NCBI GenBank assembly: GCA_033557465.1
Contig: CM066035.1
Coordinates: 907,587,309 to 907,651,308, forward strand
DNA: 64,000 nt
Source: Ichthyophis bannanicus
Taxonomy: Eukaryota; Chordata; Amphibia; Gymnophiona; Ichthyophiidae
Direction of reading: 5' to 3'
Shown: one piece after another, positions 10,601 through 21,120 of the stretch
Numbering within the stretch: position 1 is the first letter of the stretch
Layout: every line of letters starts with the position of its first letter
Notes under the pieces: model-generated
Seen by the model: only the letters and a program-made list of their open reading frames with translations
The model's database searches: none
What the model was told of the DNA's origin: nothing
Translations under genes and position numbers: made by a program

Positions 10601-11801
10601 ATGGCCACGAAATGTTCAGTTTGTGGCGGTACAACTTTATGTTTAGACCCTCGAAGTCGGTGTCTAACCTGTTTGGGTCCTGACAACAGTTTGGTGAAAA
10701 GACATCTTCAACATCGAGAATCCCTCGATACACGGTTGCCCTCCAACTTCGGGGCACCGTCCCCTTCTTCTTCCACTTTGATTCAGTTAACCCACAAACA
10801 GTCTGTTAAGACTAGCCAGTCCTCGAGTGGTACGTCTCATGCACAGCATGTAGACAGCTCCAGCTTTGCCCTCGATGGCCTCCTGGCTTCAAAACCCCGG
10901 CGGGAGTCTTCAGTCTCCAAAGCGGATAAGGGGTTTCAGGTTGTTCCTGGGGTTCACCCCCCACAGAACATACCTGAGCCGTGCACGGTGGTGGCATCTG
11001 CTTTGAGCGGTACCGATACCCCTGCATCGGCACTGGTGTTGGATGAAACACTCCTCACCAGGGATCGTCATCTGGCCTCCTCGGTGCCTTCGGGACCGAT
11101 GGATACGTCCCAGATTGTCTTTCCCTTATCGGTTCCAACACCGATACTGCCTCCGACGTTGGTACCCTCCAGATGTGCATCGACAGCCTCGCTTCCTTCG
11201 ATGCCGAGTCTGGAATCGATCTCCAGTTTGGAGGACTGGGTACCGACTCGCCTTGGTACCGTCTCGCAGCGGTACTGAAGGCTCAGTTCCGATGACTTGG
11301 ATCCGCAACTCTCGGTTCTCCTGAGGCCTCTTGAATTGCCACTGGTAGACCTTCATTCACTGGTATCGGACACGGTACCGAAGTCGGTACCGATGTCTTC
11401 ATTACCCTCACAGTCGGTGCCTTCCATGCTTCGCTTCTCAGGCTCCTTACCCTCGATGCCGAGTTTGGAATCCATTTCTAGTCTGGAAGACTGGGTACCA
11501 ATAAATTTTGGTACCGACACCGATCGATACCGGTGGCTCGGTACCAAGGATAGCAGCCGGAGGTTTTCGGTTCCCTCGGTACCGATTGAAGTATCACCGA
11601 TGACTACTCCGATGTCTTTGTCGAGCCCGACTCCGACATCAGTACCGGTATTGACTCCAGTACCGGTATCCACAGTAGCATCATGGCAAACTCCTACCAT
11701 GCTTTTTACAACAGCATCGCTCCATTCTATACCTGGCATGGACAATGTGGTAAGGACGGTTGCTGTTCCTGACAACCAGTCCAAGCAACCAATGTGAAAT
11801 C
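10601..11801 (+). pseudogene. DIRS family A gag N-terminus (A2)
   Basis: Starts at an ATG (10601) with a cysteine-rich block (CSVCGGTTLCLDPRSRCLTC, then LGPDN), comparable to the zinc-binding start of gag in A3 and C. The remainder is low-complexity and rich in S, T, P and V, because the DNA carries dozens of GGTACC-centred motifs. One in-frame stop lies at 11276-11278. The frame is interrupted at about 11802 by an L2 tail. Role inferred from position as the first gene of a DIRS element: structural nucleic-acid-binding protein. Confidence 0.7.
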
Positions 11802-12033
11802 ATGAAGCCGATCTGTATAATCGTAATTATTGTATAAACTGTAAATCTAACCTAGAAGTGCCTAACCCTGCGTGGTGTGCCAGACCCCAAATCTATGTAT
11901 ATATTATTCCAGTTTTTCTGTCCTGATTTGACAGCTCCCAAATTTGTAATCAAACCGCTACTGATCGCTGGAAGTAGCGGTATATAAGTTTAAACTAAAT
12001 AAATAAATAAAATAAAATAAATCCCTTAAACAT
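11802..12033 (+). repeat. L2 LINE 3' tail inside A2 gag
   Basis: A short 3' LINE fragment on the plus strand, with the typical end GTAGCGGTATATAAG followed by an AAATAAATAAATAAAATAAA-like tail. It splits the gag gene. A similar AAATC-like word occurs on both sides and may be a small target duplication. Confidence 0.7.
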
Positions 12034-13076
12034 TCCACACTGCACCCTGCAGGATCTTCTATTTCTATATCTTTGGATAACTCTGTGGGTGCTCAGGCTA
12101 GTTCTTTAGATCTAACCTGTCCAAGGGAGATTCCTGTTGGGGATCCCTCTTTTCAGAGTTTCCTCCTGGATATAGCAAGATCCCTTGCCATTCCTATTCC
12201 AGGACATGATCCTGCACCAGGCTCTGTTTCCACCAAAGCAAAGGATAATATAATGCTTCCTTTGCATCATTCCTTGCAGGATCTCCTTCTAGGAATGTGG
12301 GAAACACCTTTAAGGGTACCCCCACCTCTCAGAGCAACTGATCTCTTATATCAGGTGCCCCCCTCTCTAGGGTTCCAAAAGACTCAACTTCCTCATCATT
12401 CCATAGTAGTGGAATCAGCAATGAGGCGGATAAAGAGTAAGAAAAAGCACTCTTCTTATCCGCCAGGTCGTGAGTCTAAGACACTAGATGCCTTTGGACG
12501 TCAAACCTTCCAGACATCTATGCTTTTTGCAAGAATTCTCTCATATATATTTATATGAGTCTTTCTCTTGAGGAGGTCACAAAGCAATTACATCTTTTGA
12601 CTCCTTTCCTTCCAGTTTCCAGGAGTACAGACTATTCCTCACTGCTTAAGCATATCCAGAATATCTCTTGGTTTCTTTCCCGTGCTTCCCTAGACTCTTT
12701 TGAGTCTGTTAGCAGGACTTCTGCTATAGCTATAGGGGCACGACGTAGAGCCTGGCTCCAAGCTTCAGCTTTGGCCAAGTGGGAACAACAACTACTGGGA
12801 TATACTCCTTGCACTGGAGAAAATCTTTTCAACAAGGAGTCTTTATGTCAGGTTGCTCATTTGTCCACTGATTTACCTGTTCCTAAGGGTTCTTCTACAC
12901 CTTCTTCTGTCCCAGTAAGTAGGAAATGTCCTACCAAACTTTCTTCCCACAGGAGAAGGTTTTATTCCTCACTTGCCCATCATACAGATGTTCCCCTACA
13001 GGGAAGCCATCGTCCTGGTCTGAAGGATCCAACTTTTCACCAGGCTCAGCAAACCCGGCCTCTGCAGGGTTTCTGA
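12034..13076 (+). pseudogene. DIRS family A gag C-terminus (A2)
   Basis: Matches the conserved part of gag in A3: SFQSFLLDIARSLAI, GFQKTQLPHHSIVVESAM, the PPGRESKTLDAFGRQ block, ARRRAWLQAS and CTGENLF. A frameshift near 12540 separates the two parts (12073-12558 and 12555-13076). The protein ends with PLQGF at TGA 13074, matching the PPQGF end of A3 gag. Protein similarity to A3 is moderate, so A2 belongs to a distinct subfamily. Confidence 0.75.
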
Positions 13077-14450
13077 TCAGTCATCATCAAATGCTTGTGA
13101 CTCTTGGGGTTAGAATCCACTGCTTCATTCTAACCCCTACACATGGATCTCTTTCCAAAAGACATCCATTTTTTCTATATTCCTATGAGCTGTCAGGATG
13201 TTCATGCCTATAGGTCCTGCTAAGGAAAGAGGTCTGACCACTATTAAATGGTAGTTCCTGTGCCAGCATGTATTTTTCCTTTCTATAGACTTACTACTTG
13301 GTAAGTCTTCTTCAGCTCTATTCTCTTCACCCTCTTACCAAGCTTTTTCCTCTGTAAGAGCGGAATTAATTACAGAGGGCTTTTTTCTTCAGCCTCTCTA
13401 GTTTTCTCACTTTCCAGTGTGGAGTTTTCCTCTCTGAGTTACCTCCTCTATTTCCATCTTACTTTTGGGCAGCTTATCAGACATGTCCAGAGTTTCTACT
13501 CCTTTTCTGTCTGTTCTTTCTGTTTTTCAACAGTAAGATTCTTTCTGCTATCTTGCTAACAGCTGCCTATGCAGGAGCCTTAATGTTTCGACCACTGGTT
13601 CTTGTCCACAAACAACCAGATTTGTCCTCCACTAATATTCTATCTAGTCTTAGTAGTGGCTCCAAGTCAGTGCTTCCATCTATCTTGGAGATTATCTCAC
13701 TACAAGCTTTCTAAATGGTGTTCTATCTCTGCCATCCCCATTCTCCTGGGTTTGGCAGCATAGTTGGCAGATACTGGCTCTCTAGCAGCCAGTTCTATCT
13801 CCTCATTCTCCTGCATCATGCTCTCTGCAATTCTACAGAGGAGCTTTCCACTATGGGCCCTTGCTAGAGAGCATGGGTTTTTTTTCTCCAACAGCTATCT
13901 TAGATGGTAGAAAAGGCTTTTCAGTCATGTCTCCCATGACTAGAAGGTTCTCCCTTCTTTTACTATCTCCTTTTGCCATAAAGGACATAGGCCTTCTCTT
14001 ACCTAAGGGCTTAAGGAGTTGCCAATTCCCTGCTTTGGTCCATAGCATTCCCAATCGGGGATATGCTCTTTCTCCTTGCAGCTCGTCCTCATGGTAAGAA
14101 CGTATGATACTTTTTGCCCTTCAGCAGGTCAACATGATACCTCATCCTTATCTGTCTTCTGTCTACTTACCATGCTAGCATCTTGGATGACTAAGGACTT
14201 GCTGGCTACAGATTGATATCATCCTCTGTTTTCATATGACCATCCTGGTTATTTTCCTAGCTAGCATCCTTGCGGATCATAACCAAGGGGAATAGATTCT
14301 CTATATATCTTCTCAAGTAGGTTGCACCTCCTTGTTATTAGATGAATCTTTCCTCTCCACATGTCCTATGTGAATTCCATGCTGTAGGCATATATCTGTC
14401 TGTTTAAATACAGACACCCATATTTAGGCCTACATATTCATATTTATCTT
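13077..14450. other. A2 interior without recognisable genes
   Basis: In intact copies RT starts directly after gag. Here the sequence is pyrimidine-rich on the plus strand, full of stops in all frames, and shows none of the RT blocks (no PKK…RPILDL, no YLDDW). A single GGATGACTAAGGACTTGCTG stretch near 14185 recalls the LDDW region but is unconvincing. It is either extremely decayed or replaced sequence in a non-autonomous element. Confidence 0.5.
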
Positions 14451-14499
14451 TGTGTGTATTTTATGCCCTTCCATATCTCACTATAGATATATTCTGATA

Positions 14500-14815
14500 T
14501 GTTATTCATATATCTATATCTATATATCTATATATATGTATGTATGTATGTATATGTATATGTGTATATATATATATGTATGTATGTATATGTATATGTG
14601 TATATATATATATGTATGTATGTATGTATATGTATATGTGTATATATGTATATGTATGTATGTATGTATATGTATATGTGTATATATGTATATGTATATG
14701 TGTATATATGTATATGTATATGTGTATATATGTATATGTATATGTGTATATATGTATATGTATATGTGTATATGTATATGTATATATATATATGTATGTA
14801 TATGTATGTATCTGA
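14500..14815. repeat. TATG/TATA microsatellite
   Basis: About 300 bases of alternating TATGTATG, TATATGTG and TATATATA words, with higher-order units of roughly 24-36 bases. It lies inside the interior of A2. The open frames on both strands here are artefacts of the repeat. Confidence 0.95.
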
Positions 14816-14879
14816 TGAGATATTTTATTATAGATAGATCTGTCTCCACATACTTATCTATCTCACTATCTATGCTCAT

Positions 14880-15659
14880 ATAGCTATCTGTTTCTGACAG
14901 AGGGATTTTGCCCATACCTCTGCTATTCAGCAGGTTTGGGATTCTACACATACAACCACTCCTGTGGTAGTCAACAATTCTTATACCATAACCTAACAGG
15001 TTTAGGTACCTCTGAAGCTCTCCGTACCTAATATCTCTCCTAGCTTACCCCAGTTAGGAGAGATATTGTGGATATTCAGTTACTCACAGGCTTAACGCCT
15101 CAGACATTTGTCTTCACCCTGGGATACAAGGGGTTCCCATACCCTCTCTCCCCACAAGGACTGTGCTTGTTTGTCCAAATCGGTTAGCCTTTCTCTTTTT
15201 GCTCCCAAGAGTGAGATACTCTGCCGCCAAAAGAGTTTGGTTTTTACCATACAGCTTTCGCTGAAGGCCCACCGTTTTTGTACTACTCCAGTTTTTTCTA
15301 CCAGGGGTACCTGTTACCTTTCAGGATTCTGACCTCCTCTGTTTTTCCTACAGGTTTATTACCTCCATTTTTCAGTGAGGTCCTCTTCACGGTTCCTCTA
15401 CTGGCTTCCCAGTAGATCCATGAACCTCCATACTTCTATAAAATCCTGTTGGCGGAGGTCCACATTGCAATATCCTTTGCAATATCATTGATAACAATCA
15501 TTATCCACACATGGACGCCTTTCCTGCAGTCCTGTGCTAGGTTAGCTGTTCCACAGCATCTTCCTTCTTCAACTCCTACCCTCCATCCTCAGGATGCCTG
15601 GTGTTGTGGGGGATAGCATGTTCCAACCTATGCCATGCTCGGACTCCAGGCATCTCAGC
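14880..15659. other. A2 interior with possible recombinase traces
   Basis: No open gene. Around 15230-15340 and again at 15500-15600, short words keep the order of the recombinase 3' end and its trailer in A1 and A3, most clearly the CAACTCCTACCCTCCATCC to GGATGCC stretch just before the ICR. This suggests a heavily decayed recombinase, but the coding match is weak. Confidence 0.4.
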
Positions 15660-15960
15660 TTGGGAGTCCCCATATGTGAAGACTCATTCCTGCTTACATA
15701 AGAACATAAGATATGCCATACTGGGTCAGACCAAGGTCCATCAAGCCCAGTATTCTGTTTCCAACAGTGGCCAATCTAGGTCATACGTACCTAGCAGTTT
15801 CCCCAAGGGACACAGGTTCCACAATGCTTGTTCCTGGAGATAGCACAGTTACTTACCTGTGACTAGACTGGAGTTCCTTAAGGAACAACAATTAGCAGGT
15901 AAAGCACAGTTACTTACCTGTAACAGGTGATCTCTGGGAACAGCAGGAATAAGTCTTTAC
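15660..15960 (+). repeat. Internal complementary region of A2, modified
   Basis: Begins like other family A ICRs (GGGAGTCCCCATATGTGAAG…), is interrupted by a CR1 tail (15696-15834), and resumes with TTCCTGGAGATAGCACAGTT. After TACTTACCTGT an extra 43 bases appear (15861-15903), which are the exact reverse complement of the DNA just outside the right end of A2 (16231-16273). The right-terminus complement then restarts. Confidence 0.8.
15696..15834 (-). mobile_element. CR1 3' tail with TGCTT target duplication
   Basis: A very short 5'-truncated CR1 copy on the minus strand, identical in type to 10110-10264. TGCTT occurs directly before (15691-15695) and after (15835-15839). Removing one copy and the insert restores the ICR sequence seen in A3. 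Confidence 0.8.
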
Positions 15961-16059
15961 AACCCACCCACCTCTCCAGGAGTTGTATCTCTATCTATCT
16001 TTCCTTTCCTCTCTCTCTCTCTTTGTCTCAGCTATAAAACTCAACTGAGGAGAGACAGT

Positions 16060-16229
16060 TGGAAAGGCGGGAAGGCAGCACGCAGGCGCTGAGGGATGCT
16101 CCCAAAAGCTTTCTGATTGGACGCTGGGGAGCATTCCCGCGCAGGCTCCGTCGGTACCAACGTACCCATATGTGAAGACTTATTCCTGCTGTTCCCAGAG
16201 ATCACCTGTTACAGGTAAGTAACTGTGCT
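16060..16229 (+). repeat. Right inverted terminal repeat of A2
   Basis: The reverse complement matches the A2 left terminus (10265-10400 plus 4883-4905): GGGAGCATTCCCGCGCAGGC, GTCGGTACC-type core, CCCATATGTGAAGACTTATT. It ends with ACAGGTAAGTAACTGTGCT. Confidence 0.8.
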
Positions 16230-16722
16230 TTACCTGCTAATTGTTGTTCCTTAAGGAACTCCAGTCTAGTCCCGCATCCCTCCCTGTTCTTGGCTGCTGA
16301 TGACACCCTGAAGCAAAGGAAATAGTATTGCCAGTCTGTGACTGTGTGGAGTGAGTCGTTAGTTCAGGGGGGAAAATGCAGAACGGAGGGGGTACTTTTG
16401 TCTGGGTTAAGATTAGAGTACAAGTAAAAAAAAAAAAAAAATAGGGGGAATTTTTCTCCTTTAGTTCATGGCTCTGGTTGCCACTTATTTACAGTTTTGA
16501 ATGTTTATAGTTACTGTACTTAATTATTGCTCTGGTGAGTCTGCTTTGTCAATAGGGAAGTGGAGCAAGGAGGTGGTCCCTGGATTACTTATACTGGTGT
16601 CAGCAAGATTGTGACATGCTCAGTCTCCAAGCTGCGGGAGGACGTACACAACTTCTAAGTTTCGGGACTAGACTGGAGTTCCTTAAGGAACAACAATTAG
16701 CTGGTAAGTCTAATTTCACCTT
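16230..16722 (+). mobile_element. DIRS family B, copy B1, right segment
   Basis: The right half of the B1 ICR (TTACCTGCTAATTGTTGTTC…) lies next to A2, and the right terminus of B1 is at about 16660-16722 (GGACTAGACTGGAGTTCCTT to CTAATTTCACCTT). Between them is about 380 bases of non-coding DNA with a poly-A run at 16425. Joining 4882 to 16230 would give an ICR like that of B4 (60650-60760). Confidence 0.8.
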
Positions 16723-16913
16723 ATTCTATAACAGAGAACCATAATAGCAAAAGGCTTGATTGCTAGATAATGTCTACTTAATATCTGAAAAAACTGGTAC
16801 TCTTAGCTATTTTTTTTAAGTTCCATCAAGTCTATATTGACTCCTGAGAACCCAGCAGCTCCTGGGTTTTCTCAGCAAGGTATGTCCGGAAGTTGATTGC
16901 CAGTCCTTTTCTT
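16723..16913. other. Unrecognised stretch right of B1
   Basis: About 190 bases of A/T-rich sequence with no open frame. Nothing recognised; it may be the 3' part of the SINE or L2 that follows. Confidence 0.4.
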
Positions 16914-16985
16914 GTGAGGCAATGGAGGATAAAGTGACTTGCCCAAGGTCACAAGGAGTGCCAATGGGAATCGACACTATAATTG
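16914..16985 (-). repeat. SINE core fragment (MIR-like)
   Basis: Contains the plus-strand word AGTGACTTGCCCAAGGTCAC, the complement of the core found in the complete SINEs at 36257-36388 and 38521-38757. The tRNA-like head is too degenerate to see. Confidence 0.6.
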
Positions 16986-16989
16986 GTCT

Positions 16990-17208
16990 TATGATTTCAG
17001 GAATTTTTAGGTATATAATATTTCAGATCAGATAATAAGATGGCTCCCAAAAAAGACATTTAAAAATGATCACTAGTACCTTAAAATTGATCCTCTGGTA
17101 GTTGGCAACCATTGAAGATCCATAGAAATCGGCATGATGTGGTCATATTTATGTTCTCTGACCAGTAATTTTGCAGCTGTATTTTGCAGCAATTGAAGAC
17201 GTTACAAA
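16990..17208 (-). pseudogene. L2 LINE RT C-terminal fragment (minus)
   Basis: The minus-strand translation gives LQLLQNTAAKLL, DHIMPI and LQWLP, the conserved C-terminal region of L2 reverse transcriptases. Its upstream part is at 20047-20285 on the same strand; the plus-strand L2 between them interrupted it. Confidence 0.7.
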
Positions 17209-19900
17209 GCTTTTGACTACAAAGCATTTGACTATATACAAACCCACAAGGTAGACATCATCGGCATCACATCCTACAGAGACCTGGCTAATGGACACAG
17301 ACCAAGTTATCCTTAACCAAATCACCCTGCCTGACTCTGCAGCATTCAATTGCCCCTGGACACACAAGAGAGGAGGTGGTGTACTGATACTGGCAAGAAA
17401 TAAAAAAAAAATAAGAAACCACTACAGATTCAGGAGCATCTCAACTACAGACTCTACAGAGATCAACACAATCATCATCTCCAATAAATATCTGAGTATA
17501 TGCCTCACCTATCGGTCACTGAATGCCAAAAACAAGGAACTCTCCACCATCCTGGAGTCAATCTGTGCAAATGGCTCACAGCACAAACCACTTATTACCT
17601 TTGGGGACGTTAACCTATGTTCCTCATCTAGCAAAGAAGCCAACACGTTCCTCAGGGCAATGGATGCCCTCAAATATACCCAAATAGTAAATGCCCCCAC
17701 TCACCAACACGGAACAAGACCAGATCTGATCTTCATACCAACACAACTCATAGAGCAAGATCAGGCATCATCACCAACAATCACTCCTGTGCTCTGGTCT
17801 GACTATCACTCAGTAACGTTCTCAATGCTCATCAGGATCTCTGACAACTACCAGGATTCATGGCACCCAAACCAGAAAGTTCAGAACCTTCAACAAGGAC
17901 ACATTCCTACAGGAGATAACCCCGGAGCTCCAGCAGGACAACCACGACCTAGATAAAATCATCGAAAACTGGAACACTACTATCTCGAAAGCTGCCACAA
18001 TCATGAGCATAAAACACACACGTACCCATAAAAGACCCAACAAACCATGGTACTCGGATAACATCTGAGAAGCTAAAAGTACACTGAGGAAACTTGAAAG
18101 AAAATGGAGATGTAACAAAATTCAGGACACACTTCAACAATACAGATCCAAGCAACAAGAATACAATAACTTAATTAATGAATGCAAACAACAATACTAC
18201 ACCAACACCATCATGAAGTCAGCAAACAGATACAGAGAGCTCTTCAGTATTGTGCGGCAGCTCACCAAAGATACTGCCCAGCAGGATGCCCACCTCATCG
18301 ACCCCCAACACTTCACAAATTTCCTAATCAGCAAGCACAACAATCTTTTGCAACATCAGGCACCTATACTGACCAGTCCAACAACCTCTGCACACAAGAA
18401 AACCTGGGATAATTTTACTATCCCCTCTCTGTCACAGATTGAGCACATCATAGACTCACTTAATACAACAACCTCCTCAACTGACCCTTGCCCTGTGGCA
18501 TGGATCAAGGCCTCGAAGGATCAACTCAGCAAGCGTCTCCAAGAAATGGTAGAGCTATCTCTACAACAGGGCTACATGCCGTCTGCCCTCAAACAAGCCA
18601 CCAAACTTCCAGTTCTCAAGAAGAACACCCTCGATCCAGCAGACTCGAAATCCTACCAGCCAATCTCTATCCTGCCATTCATTGCAGAAGTCATTGAAAA
18701 ATCCATACAAATGCAACTACAGAATCACATCGACCTGAAAGCATCACTGGACACACCAGCACAGGTTTATTGCACAGCACAATGTCGAAACCCTACTAAC
18801 CTCCCTATTTGATAACCTCATAAGGGGCATTGATAATGCCAAAAGAGGATTCCTGTTAGTCTTCATGGACATCTCTGCTGCCTTTGATACAATATCCCAC
18901 TCTATAATGATACGACTACAAGAAATCGGCCTATGCAGCAACACTATAAAATGGTTCAAATCATACCTCAACAACCGAACCCAGCAAGTGAAATGTGGTG
19001 AAAACAAATCCACAAATTTTGACGTACCGCATGACATCCCTCAAGGGCCTGTGTTGTCATCCATCCTATTCAGCATATACATACAGCCCATCTACAACAT
19101 CATCAGGCGCCATAAGAGCATCACCACCTAAATGCGGACAATATCATGGTCTACACTCCCATCAACATACATGAACCGGACCTGTCTCCCTTAACCAAGT
19201 GCCTAGAAGATATGATTACGTGGCTCACCAACAACTCCCTCTCGGTGAACTGTGACAAGACGGAAACGATGTTCATCACCAGAAGCACCACCTTTACTCT
19301 TCCTCCAACTGTCAATGTCCACGACAAATCTATATCAGTGAAAGAAGAAGTAAAGTACCTGGGTGTCACATTGGACAAAACCCTGACTCTTCAGACCCAC
19401 ATTAACAGAACTGCCACCAAAGCGCACCACAGATTGAAGCTCATCAGAAGACTCAAACCCATTCTAAGCAATGATCACTTCCGCTCAGTCTGCCAAACAA
19501 TCATGCCAATACTGGATTATGCAAACTTGCTCTACCAAGGACTACCTAAAAGTCCCTTCACCCTCTCCAACTGGTTCAATATACCCTCTCCAACTGGTTC
19601 AAAATACGGCGGCCCGAATTACTACAAATACAGCAAGAAACAAACATATCACCCCAATCCTTCAACAGCTACACTGGCTGCCCATTCTCTCACACGTAAG
19701 ATACAAGCTCATCACACCTGCTGAATATCAATAATCTAATAAGTCTACAACAAAAAGAGCTCCGTCACTTGCGGCACCTTCATTATGGAACTCACTGCCT
19801 GAATTAATGAGAACCACAAAAGACATTAAGGACTTCCGAAAGATGTTGAAGACACTTCTGTTCACTGAACACTACAGACTCTCCCAAAGCTCATAACCAG
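17209..19900 (+). pseudogene. L2 ORF2 (endonuclease and RT), decayed
   Basis: Endonuclease pieces at 17291-17956 (GGGVLILARNKK, ITFGDVNLCSSSS, NAPTHQHGTRPDLIF). A linker and RT N-terminus at 18213-18812 (SKSYQPISILPFIAEVIEKS). The RT core at 18813-19131 (VFMDISAAFDTISHS, DIPQGPVLSSILFSIYIQPI). The usual YADD has become NADN in a shifted frame near 19133. The C-terminal domain follows (19146-19724: NCDKTETMF, VKYLGVTLDKTL). A 20-base CCTCTCCAACTGGTTCAA duplication lies near 19560-19600. Confidence 0.85.
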
Positions 19901-20046
19901 CTACAGTCAACCAATGCCTCTTATAGTTATCCGTACCCTTCCCCTTACCCCCTCCCTACCTTCCTAAAATGTACCTAATTTCACTCTGTAAACCACTTTG
20001 ACTGAAGGATAAGGTAGTATATCAAACTAGATAAATAAATAAATAA
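17209..20046 (+). mobile_element. L2 LINE, plus strand, nested in a minus L2
   Basis: A non-LTR retrotransposon of the L2 clade. It begins within the endonuclease (VDIIGIT block, about 17250) and ends with the diagnostic tail GTAAACCACTTTGACTGAAG and an ATAAATAAATAAATAAA run ending at 20046. ORF2 is broken by several frameshifts. Confidence 0.85.
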
Positions 20047-20285
20047 AGCATTTCCGATTTAATCTCGATACACAATAGTACCATAATCTGTTGTACTCAC
20101 AACATATTCTGATCTAAATAACCCCACAATCTTCATATCCTTCTCAGATTGTAAAAAGAAGATTTAAGAACTTTAGAAGTCTGTTTTCTAAATGACAAAG
20201 CCTCATCCAACCATATCCCCAAATTTTTCACTTTCTTTTTAAATTCAATCTCCACTTCTCCAATTTTAGGTTTTCTAACTAAACT
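20047..20285 (-). pseudogene. L2 RT fragment (minus), second half
   Basis: The minus-strand translation reads VKNLGIWLDEALSFRKQ and LKSSFYNLRRI, the L2 motif that precedes the RT C-terminal domain. In order it continues at 17208-16990, so the pair is one older L2 split by the plus-strand L2. Confidence 0.65.
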
Positions 20286-20716
20286 ATGGGGCATGTTTAG
20301 TAAAGTGAGCTACGGTTTTGCAGATAGTGCACATTGAGGGTAGAAATCGATGCGCAATACGAGCAACAGTTGTGCGCTTTCTGTTGGGACATGAATAGCA
20401 TGGCCTCAGCAGATACCACACTAATTCAAACACTAACACACTCTCACGGCATGTGCACATAACGTGAATACACTTAATGCCGCCCATTGAGGTGGCGTTA
20501 TATGCATCCGTGCTAACTGCTACATTGACGGTGAACGCACAGTGTCAGCCCCTGAGCTAGTCATGCTGTGCAGACATGCCCATGCCCTGCCCCATCCACC
20601 CATTTCCGCCCTCACACGCCAAGGAGATAGTGTGGAATTAGCCCACACTGTCTTGTTTAGCGCGGCCCATTAGTGTGCGCACAAGCGTGTGTTAACATCA
20701 CAGCTTTGTAAAGACT
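20286..20716. mobile_element. MITE with GGGGCATGTTTAGTAAAG end
   Basis: Starts with GGGGCATGTTTAGTAAAG, which is also the end of the elements at 35589 and 36387. The right end is degenerate (CTTTGTAAAG near 20707). The interior is rich in GTGC/GCGC words and non-coding. Probably a Harbinger-type non-autonomous DNA transposon. Confidence 0.55.
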
Positions 20717-21040
20717 ATCTAGATAAAACCGTACTGCCTCAGTCTTTAATAGATTCCATTTCAAATGATGCTAATTCAACCACAGTTTGATTTCCTCTAA
20801 GTACTGTGATAAGGAAGCTTATCATGACAGAGGAGAAAGGGATAAAGGAAAGGAATTCACCCTTATAAAAGGACCTATTTTGCAAGGTCAGAGAAACAAA
20901 ACCCCAATCACACCTAGAAAGCAGGAAATTCCCAGATGGGATAGGTTTCAGAGTTCCCCTAGTGGAGAAAAGGAGAGGGAATACAGACCCAGGGAAAAGG
21001 ACCCTTACGTCACTGAGTTCCCTAGTTACCCAGCTGCCAG

Positions 21041-21120
21041 GAGGCAAGCTGATCTCCGTCACCTGAGAGGAGAAGAGGTGGAGGCAAGCTGATCTCCGTC
21101 ACCTGAGAGGAGAAGAGGTG
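21041..21120. repeat. 40-bp perfect tandem duplication
   Basis: A 40-base unit starting GAGGCAAGCTGATCTCCGTC is present twice without a mismatch (21041-21080 and 21081-21120). Forty is not a multiple of three, so it shifts the hydrophilic frame that runs through it. Confidence 0.95.

Larger units (their letters stand above)
4883..16229 (+). mobile_element. DIRS family A, copy A2 (nested, interrupted)
   Basis: The left terminus at 4883 (ATCTCCAGGAACAAGCAGGA) is cut after about 23 bases by a CR1 and resumes at about 10265. The right terminus ends in AAGTAACTGTGCT at 16229. The outside flanks are the two halves of the B1 ICR, so A2 inserted there, without target duplication as expected for the class. 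A2 keeps a gag-like gene, the ICR and the right terminal repeat. It also holds an L2 tail (11802-12033) and a CR1 tail (15696-15834). No RT is recognisable. Confidence 0.85.

Noticed and set aside
14180..14215. A remnant of the RT LDDW motif in the A2 interior
   Set aside because: One short word match without neighbouring RT blocks; could be chance.
14452..14951. Long open frames on both strands made of Y, I, M, V, C and H residues
   Set aside because: They lie in the TATG/TATA microsatellite; the residues simply reflect the repeat.
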